Shown: positions 16,824 through 25,941 of the stretch, in pieces
How the letters are laid out: the number at the start of each line of letters is the position of its first letter
Position numbering within the stretch: position 1 is the stretch's first letter
Source of the DNA: an uncultured bacterium
GTDB taxonomy: Bacteria; Bacillota_I; Bacilli_A; RF39; UBA660
Direction of reading: 5' to 3'
DNA: 39,492 nt
Assembly: GCA_949296605.1 (NCBI GenBank)
Contig: CASFPB010000042.1
Location: forward strand, 24,001 to 63,492
The notes under the pieces: generated by a model
Told to the model about the DNA's origin: nothing
What the model saw: the letters and a program-made list of their open reading frames with translations, nothing else
Databases searched by the model: none
Program-made: the position numbers and the translations under genes

Positions 16824-18428
16824 ATGATATTAAAAAAACCATATGGTTTATTAATCAAATATTTTAGAGTTATTCATATTATATTAACATTAATAACGGT
16901 TTTTGTTGCTGTCAATTCCCACACAGTATTGCAATTTTTTAGAGATTTTATAAAAAATGGTTATACAGTAACAGTATTTGATAATATGGCAAAAGAATAT
17001 ATCAGCGGATTTTTATATATTGGTATACTATTAATATTAGGAATACTATTAGCTATGTATATTCTTTTAAAAACAAAAAATAAGCCTAATAAAACATATT
17101 TATTTGCAATTATATATTATTCAGTATTGTTTGTAGCAATTATAATTTCATCAAGCTTAATAAATGGACTAAGTGATGGTTTATGGGCAACAGCAGCAGC
17201 TAGAACATATAGAGATATTGCTCAAATCATATATTTTCCACAATATATATTTATAATTATTATAGCAATAAGAGCCCTTGGATTTAATGTAAAACAATTT
17301 AACTTTAAAGACGATTTAAAAGAGTTAGAAATTACTGAAGCAGACTCCGAAGAAATAGAACTAAGTATTAACTTTCAAACATACAAAGCGGAACGAATTA
17401 TTAGAAGGTTTATAAGAGAGTTTTATTATTATTATTTAGAAAACAAGATTATATTTAATATCATATTTTGTGTTATTGTAGTAATAACAGTTGTTACTCT
17501 ATTTAAAGGATATGAAAAATTAAAATACACGTATGATGAAGGAGAGAGTTTTGCGTATGAAACTTTTAACATAAACATTAATGATAGTTTACTAACAAAT
17601 GTTGATTTGGCTGGAAATGCAATTGTTAATGGTAAATATTATTTAATAATAAGATTTAATATAATCAATAATAGCACTCAAAGCCAAAAACTAGATTACA
17701 CTAATTTTAAATTATATTTAGGGAATGATTATTTATATCCATCTTTGGATATAGGTAATTACTTTTTAGATTATGGCAATCCATATATGGGTTCTATAAT
17801 AAACGCTAAGACAACGGCAACTTATATTATTCCATATATATTAGAAGAAAACCAAGTTAAGGATTCATATAAATTAACATTATATACAGGACAATCAACA
17901 AAATCGAAAAACTTTTTAGCAAAAACAATAAATGTTAACTTAAAACCTACAAAAATGATGGATGTTGAAGTAGTAAGAAATGCAAACTTGAATGAAAATG
18001 TATCATTTTCTAGCACTATGTTAAAAGATACCTCATTAACAATAAAAAATGTAGTGTATGATACAAGATATGAATATACCTATGAAAGCTGTTATAAAGA
18101 AACCTGTAGAACATATACAGATTTAGTATTAACTGAAAGTAACAACATGAAAAATCAAATATTATTAATTATGGATTATGATTTTAAGTTAGATACAACA
18201 GTTCCTGGCTATCAAAATATAAAATCTCTTAAAACATTTTCAAATACATTTATGAAAATAGAATATACATATAATAATATTCATTATGTAATTGATGTCA
18301 AAGATTTAACACCATCTCGTGTGAAAGATAAGTTAATATTACAAACAGATAAAGATATAACATATGCAGATTCAGTGAATTTATTAATTACTATAAGAAA
18401 TAGATGTTATAAAATAAAATTAAAATAA
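16824..18428 (+). CDS. polytopic membrane protein with large exterior domain, unknown
   Basis: 534 aa, not recognised. About four hydrophobic helices in residues 10-165, a cytoplasmic acidic stretch (KDDLKELEITEADSEEIEL), a fifth helix around 205-228, then about 300 residues outside the membrane rich in beta-type sequence, with a Cys pair ESCYKETC. ATG 16824 has AAGGGCGAT 5 nt upstream; ATG 16791 lies in the promoter. It resembles DUF-type envelope proteins but I cannot place it. Own promoter and strong terminator make it monocistronic. Confidence 0.75.
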   Translation: MILKKPYGLLIKYFRVIHIILTLITVFVAVNSHTVLQFFRDFIKNGYTVTVFDNMAKEYISGFLYIGILLILGILLAMYILLKTKNKPNKTYLFAIIYYSVLFVAIIISSSLINGLSDGLWATAAARTYRDIAQIIYFPQYIFIIIIAIRALGFNVKQFNFKDDLKELEITEADSEEIELSINFQTYKAERIIRRFIREFYYYYLENKIIFNIIFCVIVVITVVTLFKGYEKLKYTYDEGESFAYETFNININDSLLTNVDLAGNAIVNGKYYLIIRFNIINNSTQSQKLDYTNFKLYLGNDYLYPSLDIGNYFLDYGNPYMGSIINAKTTATYIIPYILEENQVKDSYKLTLYTGQSTKSKNFLAKTINVNLKPTKMMDVEVVRNANLNENVSFSSTMLKDTSLTIKNVVYDTRYEYTYESCYKETCRTYTDLVLTESNNMKNQILLIMDYDFKLDTTVPGYQNIKSLKTFSNTFMKIEYTYNNIHYVIDVKDLTPSRVKDKLILQTDKDITYADSVNLLITIRNRCYKIKLK

Positions 18429-18431
18429 AAA

Positions 18432-18458
18432 CTCGAACAAAACTGTTCGAGCTTATTT
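18432..18458. terminator. bidirectional terminator
   Basis: CTCGAACA (18432-18439) and TGTTCGAG (18444-18451) form an 8-bp hairpin with T-rich flanks on both strands. It serves the plus-strand gene ending at 18428 and the minus-strand tRNA-Cys. Confidence 0.8.
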
Positions 18459-18462
18459 TTTA

Positions 18463-18537
18463 TGGAGGAACCGGCCGGATTTGAACCGGCGATCAGGGTG
18501 TTGCAGACCCACGCCTTAGCCACTTGGCTACGGTTCC
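18463..18537 (-). tRNA. tRNA-Cys (GCA)
   Basis: Acceptor GGAACCG/CGGTTCC, anticodon loop CTGCAAC with GCA, T arm GCCGG-TTCAAAT-CCGGC, discriminator T73 (a known cysteine identity base) and an encoded CCA. The only tRNA gene in the window. Confidence 0.96.
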
Positions 18538-18551
18538 ATTCCTGTGATATA

Positions 18552-18580
18552 ATTTTAATATAAATAAACCTAAATGTAAA
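18552..18580 (-). promoter_or_regulatory. tRNA-Cys promoter
   Basis: On the minus strand TTTACA (18580-18575), 17 bp, TAAAAT (18557-18552), 14 nt before the mature tRNA. An overlapping alternative (TTTAGG, 17 bp, TATATC) would place the start closer. Confidence 0.6.
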
Positions 18581-18662
18581 GGTTTCTTTGATAAATTATA
18601 TGTATATTATGAAAAAATAATTAACTCCTGGTAATAATTTACTTTATTTTTAATGTGTAATG

Positions 18663-18691
18663 TTGCTATTTGTCAATTATTTGGATATAAT
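18663..18691 (+). promoter_or_regulatory. promoter of the SipW-type peptidase gene
   Basis: TTGCTA (18663-18668), 17 bp, TATAAT (18686-18691). The Shine-Dalgarno AGGGAAG follows at 18702. Confidence 0.7.
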
Positions 18692-18714
18692 AAAAAAGAA
18701 TAGGGAAGTGTGGT

Positions 18715-19476
18715 ATGAATACCGAGATTAACAAAAAAATAACATTTCGGGAAATAATAAAAACAATTTCAACAATAATCAGTTGGACAATTTTTGTATT
18801 GTTATTAATTTGTGCCGCACTTTTATTTTACTATTTCATAGCTACAAGAATTTATGCTACTAAAGGTAGTAAATATGAGCCTAAATTTTCTTTGTATACA
18901 ATAATTAGCCCTAGTATGGTTCCTAATATAAATGTTTATGATGTAATTGTTGATATAAGAGTAGATAAACCAGATGAAATTGAAATTGGAGATGTAATAA
19001 CATTTTATTCTGATAGTCCAGAGTTAAGGGGAGGAACTATTACCCATAGAGTAATATCGATTATTAAAGATGAAAATGGCAATTATAGTTACCAAACAAA
19101 AGGAGATAACAATTTAATTGAAGATAGTTCAACAGTTCCTTTTGATAAGATTGTAGGAAAAGTTGCAATAAAAATACCACAATTAGGAAGAGTTCAATTT
19201 TTCTTAGCAAGCAATTTTGGATGGTTATTATTAATTTTAATCCCTGCGTTATATATTATTTTTAAAGATTTATTTAGGATAATTAAAATAAATAAAGGGG
19301 AAAAAAGAAAAAAGCTAATGCTTCCGTGGACAAAGCATAAATTATTAGGATATACCAAAAAAAGTGAAAACACTAATATAAAAGAAAATTATGTAAAGAT
19401 AAATGAAGAAATTAAAAAAGATTTTTTTGATACAGAAGATAATGATATTTTTGATGAGATTCCAAAGTTAAAGTAA
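18715..19476 (+). CDS. sipW: signal peptidase I, SipW/ER type
   Basis: 253 aa. N-terminal membrane helix (about 20-42), then the catalytic Ser67 in ISPSMVP, and THRV with His111 instead of the Lys of the usual bacterial enzyme. This Ser/His arrangement defines the archaeal/ER-like SipW branch, which in Bacillus processes TasA-type fibre proteins. GDVITFYSD and the TKGDNN motif are also conserved. A second membrane helix is near 170-187, followed by a Lys-rich cytoplasmic tail of about 65 residues. No TasA-like substrate is adjacent, so its client is unknown; it may be a general signal peptidase here. Confidence 0.88.
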   Translation: MNTEINKKITFREIIKTISTIISWTIFVLLLICAALLFYYFIATRIYATKGSKYEPKFSLYTIISPSMVPNINVYDVIVDIRVDKPDEIEIGDVITFYSDSPELRGGTITHRVISIIKDENGNYSYQTKGDNNLIEDSSTVPFDKIVGKVAIKIPQLGRVQFFLASNFGWLLLILIPALYIIFKDLFRIIKINKGEKRKKLMLPWTKHKLLGYTKKSENTNIKENYVKINEEIKKDFFDTEDNDIFDEIPKLK

Positions 19477-19536
19477 AATCATAAAAGCCAAAATATTAAA
19501 TATAATTTATTAAGATTTATAAAGGGGGTATATAAA

Positions 19537-20811
19537 ATAAAAATCTTAAAAAATTATAAAAAAACCATTGTTATGATAATATTCGTAATTATTGGATCTA
19601 TAATTGGATTAATTTATAAAGAAAAAGCGATAATAGTAAAACCACTCGGGGATCTATTTATTAATTTATTGTTAGTTATAATAATTCCTTTGATATTTTT
19701 TACTATAACTGCATCTATATCAAAAATGAATCAACCCAAACGACTAAATAAAATGATAATAAGTATTATATTAACATTTTTAATAACATCGTTTGTAGCA
19801 GTTCTTTTTGGCTTTGGAACAACAACACTTACCAACTTAATTAATAAAGAAGATACCAAAAATATAGTTTCTCAATTTGACGAAACAGTAGAAAATGATA
19901 TTGAGTTAAATATATTAGAAAGAACAATCAATGTTTTATCAACAGATCAATTTGTTAATCTATTAAGCACCGATAACATTATAGCATTAATAGTAATATC
20001 AATACTATTAGGTTTAGCGATAAATAAAAGTGGGGAAAAAGGAAAAGAAGTTGCAAAACTTATAAACTCTTTTAGTGAAGTAATGTATAAGCTAATAGAA
20101 ATAATAATGTATTATGCACCGATAGGACTATGCTGTTATTTTGCATCTTTAATAGGATCGATAGGAACAAGTATTGCAATTGGTTTTTTAAAAACCTTTA
20201 TTATATACACAATAAGTAGTATAATATTTATGGTAGTAATTTATTCCGTTTATGCATACATATCAGCCGGTAAAAAAGGAATAAAAAAATTTTGGAAAAG
20301 TATATTACCACCTACACTTACAGCCATAGGGACTTGTTCATCTGCAGCTAGTGTGCCAGTAAATATAGAATGTGCAAAAAATATTGGGATACCTGCCGAT
20401 ATTGCAGAGACAACGATATCACTAGGAACAAGTTTTCACAAAGATGGTTCATCAATAGGCAGTATATTTAAAATTATGTTTTTAGTATACTTATTTCAAA
20501 CACCATTTAATAATTTTACCATGATAATTCAAATATTGATAACAGCATTAATAGCAACATTATTAGTAACAGCTGTTCCTATTGGAGGAGGAACAATATC
20601 AGAGATGTTAATTTTAAGCTTAATGGGTTATCCAATTAAGGCCTTGCCAATTTTAACAATAATTGCTACAATAATAGACGCACCAGCAACATTACTTAAT
20701 GTAGTTGGAGACTCATCTTGCGCTATGCTAGTAACTAGAATGGTAGATGGAAAGAAATGGATAGAAAATAACAAAGAAAAATACGAAGATTCAATCAAAG
20801 TAGTTTTATAA
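19537..20811 (+). CDS. dicarboxylate/amino acid:cation symporter (DAACS), probable AUA start
   Basis: 412 aa from the first ATG (19573), 424 aa from the AUA at 19537. Family features: eight or so hydrophobic segments, the serine-rich re-entrant loop GTCSSAASVPVN, the motif SLGTSFHKDGSSIG, VPIGGGTISEML, and the C-terminal IDAPATLLNVVGDS. Na+- or H+-coupled uptake of glutamate, aspartate or C4-dicarboxylates is expected. The only Shine-Dalgarno, AAGGGGG (19522-19528), is 8 nt from AUA 19537 and 44 nt from ATG 19573. The AUA start adds KILKNYKKTIV, the positively charged lead typical before TM1. AUA initiation is rare, so the start is provisional. Confidence 0.88.
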   Translation: MKILKNYKKTIVMIIFVIIGSIIGLIYKEKAIIVKPLGDLFINLLLVIIIPLIFFTITASISKMNQPKRLNKMIISIILTFLITSFVAVLFGFGTTTLTNLINKEDTKNIVSQFDETVENDIELNILERTINVLSTDQFVNLLSTDNIIALIVISILLGLAINKSGEKGKEVAKLINSFSEVMYKLIEIIMYYAPIGLCCYFASLIGSIGTSIAIGFLKTFIIYTISSIIFMVVIYSVYAYISAGKKGIKKFWKSILPPTLTAIGTCSSAASVPVNIECAKNIGIPADIAETTISLGTSFHKDGSSIGSIFKIMFLVYLFQTPFNNFTMIIQILITALIATLLVTAVPIGGGTISEMLILSLMGYPIKALPILTIIATIIDAPATLLNVVGDSSCAMLVTRMVDGKKWIENNKEKYEDSIKVVL

Positions 20812-20824
20812 AAAAAATCTTAAC

Positions 20825-20997
20825 AGAGATAAAATATATGGCTGAGAATATTTTAAAAGATTTATAAGATGAATTTCAATTGATGAGTGTTTTTGGGATA
20901 AATCCCTTATAATTTTAAGCGTATGAAATAAATTCATAAACTAAGGTGGTACCGCGGATAAAAAGTTCGTCCTTAAATTAGTTTATGGATTTTTTTA
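20825..20997 (+). promoter_or_regulatory. T-box riboswitch, tRNA-Phe responsive
   Basis: Canonical T-box AAGGTGGTACCGCGG (20943-20957). A probable specifier triplet TTC (20875-20877, Phe) lies in the preceding stem-loop region, and the terminator CATAAACTAA/TTAGTTTATG (20935-20987) followed by T7 overlaps the T-box so that the two folds exclude each other. Uncharged tRNA-Phe should stabilise the antiterminator and raise pheST expression. Stem I looks compact compared with classic Bacillus T-boxes. Confidence 0.92.
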
Positions 20998-21013
20998 ATT
21001 TTAAGGAGGAAAA

Positions 21014-22021
21014 ATGGAAGAAGAATTAAAAAAAATAATTGAAGAAATGCAAGAAGAATTGAAAAGTTGCGAAAAAGAAGCTGATATTTTAAATGTTAAA
21101 TCAAAGTATGTTGGTAAAAAAAGTAGAATAAGTGAAATACTTAGTAATTTAAAAAATATGAGTATTGAAGAAAAAAGAAAATATGGTAGTTTAATTAATA
21201 ACACGAAAAAAGATTTAGAAAATATAATTAATGAATTTTTAGAACAACAATTAAATCAAAATAATACAAGTTTTGATGATACATTAGATTATGAAATCAA
21301 CATAGGATCTTTACATCCTGTAACAATAGTTGCGAAAGAAGTAACAGATTGTATGAAAAAAATGGGATTTACAGTAGTAAGTGGTCCTGAAATGGAAACA
21401 GAATATTACAATTTTGAAGCATTGAATATTCCTAAGGATCATCCAGCGCGAGATATGCAAGATACCTATTATTTAGATAATGGCATGCTTTTAAGAACCC
21501 AAACTAGTGGAAATCAAATTCATGCAATGGAAAAGTATGGAGCACCTTTAAAAGTTTGTTCTCCAGGGAGAGTATTTCGTAATGAAGATTTAGATGCTAA
21601 TCACGAAAATACATTTTTCCAAGTTGAAGGTATGGTTATTGATAAAGAAATATCCATTGAAAACTTATTATATGTTATGCAACAAATTTTAAGTGAAGTA
21701 ATGCAAAGTGAAATAAATCTAAGATTACGTCCAGGATTTTTCCCATTTACTGAACCAAGTTATGAAATAGATATGGAATGTTCAATATGTAAAGGAAAAG
21801 GGTGCCCAACATGTAAAAATAGTGGATGGATAGAAATAGTTCCTGGAGGAATGGTTCATCCGAATGTTTTAAAAGCTGGAGGAATAGATCCAGAAAAATA
21901 CACAGGATTTGCTTTTGGAATTGGATTAACAAGATTAGCAATGATGAAATATAAAATTAGTGATATAAGAGTTTTAAATTCTGGAGATATAAGATATTTA
22001 GAACAATTTAATATTAAATAG
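21014..22021 (+). CDS. pheS: phenylalanyl-tRNA synthetase alpha subunit
   Basis: 335 aa, class II catalytic subunit of the alpha2-beta2 PheRS. N-terminal coiled coil (1-85) that contacts tRNA, then GSLHPVT, the motif 2 region CSPGRVFRNEDLDANHENTFFQVEG, FPFTEPSYEID with the metal-type cluster CSICKGKGCPTCKNSGW typical of Gram-positive PheS, and motif 3 GFAFGIGLTRLAMMKY. AAGGAGG lies 5 nt before the ATG. Controlled by the T-box ahead and followed 9 nt later by pheT. Confidence 0.97.
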   Translation: MEEELKKIIEEMQEELKSCEKEADILNVKSKYVGKKSRISEILSNLKNMSIEEKRKYGSLINNTKKDLENIINEFLEQQLNQNNTSFDDTLDYEINIGSLHPVTIVAKEVTDCMKKMGFTVVSGPEMETEYYNFEALNIPKDHPARDMQDTYYLDNGMLLRTQTSGNQIHAMEKYGAPLKVCSPGRVFRNEDLDANHENTFFQVEGMVIDKEISIENLLYVMQQILSEVMQSEINLRLRPGFFPFTEPSYEIDMECSICKGKGCPTCKNSGWIEIVPGGMVHPNVLKAGGIDPEKYTGFAFGIGLTRLAMMKYKISDIRVLNSGDIRYLEQFNIK

Positions 22022-22030
22022 GAGGATAAA

Positions 22031-24361
22031 ATGTTAATTTCATGTAATAAATTAAAAAGTTATATAAAAAATAGTAATGATATAAATTGGGAAAATATAT
22101 GGAAAACATTTACAATTAGAACAGCAGAAGTTGAAACTGTAAAAAAAATTGGATACGATTTAGATAATATAGTAATAGCAAAAATTATTAAGTGTGAAAA
22201 ACATCCAGATAGTGATCACATGCACATATTGCAAGTTGAATGCGATGAAGAAAAACCTGTACAAGTAGTATGTGGAGCCCCAAATGTTCGAGTAGGGTTA
22301 AAAACGGCATACATTAAAGTGGGAGGACATATTGATGGAATTGAAATAAAATCAAGACCATTAAGAGGAGTGCTTTCAAATGGAATGTGTTGTAGTGGAA
22401 AAGAATTAGGAATAAGTGATAATCACGATGGAATATTAGAGCTTCCTTCGGATGCACCAGTAGGTATGAATATAAAAGAATATTTACCTATTGAAGATAT
22501 AATTGTTGAAATAGACAACAAATCATTAACAAATAGACCTGATTTATGGGGACACTTCGGGATAGCTCGAGAAATAGCTGCAATAACAAATCATGAATTG
22601 TTGCCACTTGAAATTACAAATATTGAAGATGAAAAGAAAGAAAAATTAAAAATAACTATTAAAGAGCCAAGTTTATGTTATAGATATTCTGGATTAAAAG
22701 TAAATAATTTAACTAATAATAAAACACCATTAGATATGCAAATATTTTTATATTATGTTGGAATGCGTTCCATATCTTTATTTGTAGACCTTACTAATTA
22801 TATTATGTTAGAGCTAGGACAACCAATGCATGCATTTGATTCACGAGTAGTAAAAGAAATAGAAGTGGGATTAGCTAATGATGGTGATACTTATACAACA
22901 TTAGATGGTATAGAAAGAAAGCTAACAAAAGACATGTTAATGATTAAAAATGGTAATAAATATTTTGGAATTGCAGGTGTAATGGGGGGATTAGATAGTG
23001 AAATATTAAATGATACAACATCAATCTTTTTAGAAAGTGCAACATTCAATGCAGGAAATATTAGAAAAACAGCAGTAGCGCTTGGTTTAAGAACAGAAGC
23101 TAGTGCAAGATATGAAAAATCATTAGATCCTAATTTGACAACTTTTGCAATAAAAAGATTAATGTATTTATTAAAGAAAGAAAATCCAAATTTAGAAATT
23201 GCCTCTGAATTGACAGATATATATCCAAATGAGCTAAAAGAACAAACAATTAAATTAAGCAAAAAAACGTTGAAGATATATATGGGAAAAGAATTACCAG
23301 ATAATGAAATCAAAGAAATTTTAGAAAAATTAGGATTTAGAGTAGAAATAAATACAGAATTTTACAATGTTATTGTTCCAACATTTAGAGCAACCAAGGA
23401 TATTAAAATTGAACAAGATTTAATTGAAGAAATAGCAAGAATGTATGGGCTAGAAAATTTTTCTCCAAAACCCTTAAAATTAGATTTGACAGTTGTAGAA
23501 CATGAAAACATTTATAATCAAGAGTATGAAGTAAAAGAGTTACTTGCCACTAAATTTGATTTAAATGAAGTAAATAGTTATATTTGGTATGATACTGAAA
23601 TGCTAAAAAGAATTGGAATAGAAAAAAATGGAATTAAATTAATAGGAAAATCAGAAAATAATATTTTAAGAGATGATTTATCATTATCGCTTATGAACAT
23701 TGTAGAAAATAATTTGAAAAATTATAAAAAATTTGGAATATTTGAAATAGGAACAATTATAGAAAATAATAGTAATAAAAGAAAACTTAGCATTATATTA
23801 GTAGATGATGAAAAAAATATCGAAAATATATATTTAAAGATAAAATCAATAGTAAAATACCTATTTAAAAATATAAAAAATAAAAGGGTAGAATTTTTAG
23901 ATAATATAAACGAAAAAAATTATTATGAAGTCACTTTGGGCAAAAAAATAATAGTTAGTGATAAAGTTATCGGAGAACTAAATGTTTTATCAAAAAAAGT
24001 TGTAAATAAAATAGGTAGAAAAAAATCAATAGTTTGTGTTGAAATAGACTTTGATAAATATGTTGAAATTGAAAAAAGTAAAATAATAGCAAAAGATATA
24101 AGCAAATATCCAACGGTAGAACTAGATTATACAATAATTATGCCAGAAAATAAAAAATATACAGAATTATTAGAAGTATTAAAAACTTTTAAGAGCAATT
24201 TAATACAATCATATAATTTATTAGGCACTTATGAAAATAAATACACAATTAGGTATATTGTTGGAAGCAATAATAAAACGTTAAAGCAAAAGGACTTAAC
24301 AAACTTTAAAGAAAGATTTATTGATCATATAAAAAATAACAATTTTTCTATAATAGAGTAA
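22031..24361 (+). CDS. pheT: phenylalanyl-tRNA synthetase beta subunit
   Basis: 776 aa, normal for the bacterial beta chain. N-terminal EMAP/tRNA-binding domain (about 40-150, VCGAPNVRVGLKTAYI), B3/B4 editing region (NKSLTNRPDLWGHFGIARE, LGQPMHAFD, GVMGGLDSEI), B5 core (LRTEASARYEKSLDP) and a short, AT-biased C-terminal anticodon-binding fold ending SIIE. AGGAGG is 5 nt before the ATG. Co-transcribed with pheS under the T-box. The final 250 residues are rich in Asn/Lys/Ile but the frame is intact. Confidence 0.96.
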   Translation: MLISCNKLKSYIKNSNDINWENIWKTFTIRTAEVETVKKIGYDLDNIVIAKIIKCEKHPDSDHMHILQVECDEEKPVQVVCGAPNVRVGLKTAYIKVGGHIDGIEIKSRPLRGVLSNGMCCSGKELGISDNHDGILELPSDAPVGMNIKEYLPIEDIIVEIDNKSLTNRPDLWGHFGIAREIAAITNHELLPLEITNIEDEKKEKLKITIKEPSLCYRYSGLKVNNLTNNKTPLDMQIFLYYVGMRSISLFVDLTNYIMLELGQPMHAFDSRVVKEIEVGLANDGDTYTTLDGIERKLTKDMLMIKNGNKYFGIAGVMGGLDSEILNDTTSIFLESATFNAGNIRKTAVALGLRTEASARYEKSLDPNLTTFAIKRLMYLLKKENPNLEIASELTDIYPNELKEQTIKLSKKTLKIYMGKELPDNEIKEILEKLGFRVEINTEFYNVIVPTFRATKDIKIEQDLIEEIARMYGLENFSPKPLKLDLTVVEHENIYNQEYEVKELLATKFDLNEVNSYIWYDTEMLKRIGIEKNGIKLIGKSENNILRDDLSLSLMNIVENNLKNYKKFGIFEIGTIIENNSNKRKLSIILVDDEKNIENIYLKIKSIVKYLFKNIKNKRVEFLDNINEKNYYEVTLGKKIIVSDKVIGELNVLSKKVVNKIGRKKSIVCVEIDFDKYVEIEKSKIIAKDISKYPTVELDYTIIMPENKKYTELLEVLKTFKSNLIQSYNLLGTYENKYTIRYIVGSNNKTLKQKDLTNFKERFIDHIKNNNFSIIE

Positions 24362-24370
24362 TTAAAATAT

Positions 24371-24408
24371 AACCTCAATTTCTTATAGAAAAGAGAATGA
24401 GGTTTTTA
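24371..24408 (+). terminator. pheST terminator
   Basis: AACCTCA (24371-24377) pairs with TGAGGTT (24398-24404), with inner TCT/AGA pairing and a T run. Confidence 0.75.
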
Positions 24409-24409
24409 T

Positions 24410-24438
24410 TTGACAAACAAAAAAAACTAATTCATAAT
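24410..24438 (+). promoter_or_regulatory. promoter of the TtcA-family gene
   Basis: TTGACA (24410-24415), 17 bp, CATAAT (24433-24438). The predicted start near 24445 is a few bases before GGTGA (24448-24452), so an ATG at 24446 would be leaderless and ATG 24458 is preferred. Confidence 0.8.
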
Positions 24439-24457
24439 AATTTTGATGGTGAAACAA

Positions 24458-25261
24458 ATGAAGCAAGAACAAGTTGAAAAAAGTATTATAAAAACATATC
24501 GAAAAGATATATGGAGACAATTTACAAAAGCAATAACTGAATATAATTTAATTAAGGATAATGATAAAATAGCTGTATGTATAAGCGGTGGTAAAGATTC
24601 GTTTTTACTTGCAAAATGCATGCAAGAAATAAAGAAACACGGAAAAATTAAGTTTGAATTGGAATTTATAGTCATGGACCCCGGTTACAGTCGAGAAAAT
24701 TTAGAAAAAATTAAAGAAAATGCTAAATTACTTGGAATACCTATAAAAGTAAAAGAAAGTGGAATATTTGACATTATAAAAACAATGAATGTTAAATCGT
24801 CATGCTATATGTGTGCTAGAATGAGAAGAGGATATTTATATAATTATGCTAAAGAACTGGGATGCAATAAAATAGCCCTTGGACACCATTTTAATGATGT
24901 AATAGAAACAATATTATTAGGAATATTTTATAATGGAGAAACAGTATCGATGCTGCCTAAACTAAAAAGTAAAAATTATCCAGGATTAGAATTAATACGT
25001 CCATTATATTTGGTAAAGGAATCTGCAATAATTAATTGGGTTAAATTTAATGAATTGGAATTTATAAATTGTGCATGTCCCTTAAAAAAAGAAGATTCTA
25101 AAAGAGCTGAAATAAAAGAACTAATAAAGACTATGAGAAAAAATAATAAATTTGTTGAAAATAATATATTTAAAAGTGTAGAAAATATAAATCTTGACCA
25201 AGTAATGGGGTATATAAAAAATAATAAAAAAAAGATATATTTAGAAGAATATGATAAATAG
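24458..25261 (+). CDS. ttcA: TtcA-family tRNA thiolation ATPase
   Basis: 267 aa PP-loop enzyme. ATP-binding SGGKDS (about 45-50), the redox/cluster motif CYMCARMRRG (about 116-125), and LGHHFNDVIETILLG, all as in TtcA/TilS-like proteins. CxxC-type members carry a [4Fe-4S] cluster and thiolate tRNA, C32 in the case of TtcA. A third conserved Cys pair, NCACPLKK, lies near 207-214. In Bacillota several close relatives have undefined tRNA targets, so TtcA proper is likely but not certain. Own promoter; the following intergenic region carries the promoter of the TetR gene. Confidence 0.82.
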   Translation: MKQEQVEKSIIKTYRKDIWRQFTKAITEYNLIKDNDKIAVCISGGKDSFLLAKCMQEIKKHGKIKFELEFIVMDPGYSRENLEKIKENAKLLGIPIKVKESGIFDIIKTMNVKSSCYMCARMRRGYLYNYAKELGCNKIALGHHFNDVIETILLGIFYNGETVSMLPKLKSKNYPGLELIRPLYLVKESAIINWVKFNELEFINCACPLKKEDSKRAEIKELIKTMRKNNKFVENNIFKSVENINLDQVMGYIKNNKKKIYLEEYDK

Positions 25262-25336
25262 TTGAGTAAAGCTTTAGATAAGACAAAAATCGACAAAAAA
25301 ATACAATATAAAACACTTTTCTATTTAAAAACACTA

Positions 25337-25345
25337 TGCTATAAT
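25337..25345 (+). promoter_or_regulatory. tetR-hydrogenase promoter (extended -10)
   Basis: TGC-TATAAT (25337-25345) with only a poor -35 (TTTTCT at 25317). AAAGGAGAG at 25371-25379 precedes the ATG. No clear palindromic operator was seen. Confidence 0.65.
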
Positions 25346-25386
25346 AGAAACATAAGTTACCATAGATACAAAAGGAGAGTGAATAT

Positions 25387-25941
25387 ATGCCAGCAGTAAA
25401 AGAACTGACAAAAGATTACATTGTAAAAGTAGCAGTAAAGATGGTTAATGATAATGGATGGGAAAGCATAAATGCGAGAAGTTTAGCTAGAAAATTAAAA
25501 GTATCAACAAAACCATTATATAGAATATATAAAAGTATGGATGAGATAAAATCTGATATATATAATGAAATATCTTGTCAGTATGATGAGTTTATAATAA
25601 GCAGAATTGATAACAAAAAAGCTTTAATCACACTTTGTATTGCATACGTAGAATTTGCTCAAAAATATAAAAATTTATTTATTTGCCTATTTTTAAGTAA
25701 CAATTTAAAGTGGAAAAATATAGATAATGTTTTAGATGAAAAATGGAACCAATCAACAATAATTAATTTGGTAAATAAACACGGATATAGCTTCGATGAG
25801 GCAAAACATCTTTTTATAAATATGTGGTTATATGCTAATGGCTTGGCAACATTAATAGCAACAAATGAGATAATAATAGAAGAAAAAGAAATATTAGTAA
25901 AATTAGTAAAAAATTATAAAATGCTAACACAAGGAGAATAA
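25387..25941 (+). CDS. TetR-family transcriptional regulator
   Basis: 184 aa. N-terminal helix-turn-helix: VAVKMVNDNGWESINARSLARKLKVSTKPLYRIYKSMDEIKSDIYNE (15-61) fits the TetR fold (helix 2, turn, recognition helix STKPLYRIYKS). The C-terminal ligand domain is helical with no recognisable ligand motif. The stop shares a base with the ATG of the hydrogenase-like gene (TAATG), so the pair is one operon and this protein probably controls both. Effector unknown. Confidence 0.88.
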   Translation: MPAVKELTKDYIVKVAVKMVNDNGWESINARSLARKLKVSTKPLYRIYKSMDEIKSDIYNEISCQYDEFIISRIDNKKALITLCIAYVEFAQKYKNLFICLFLSNNLKWKNIDNVLDEKWNQSTIINLVNKHGYSFDEAKHLFINMWLYANGLATLIATNEIIIEEKEILVKLVKNYKMLTQGE

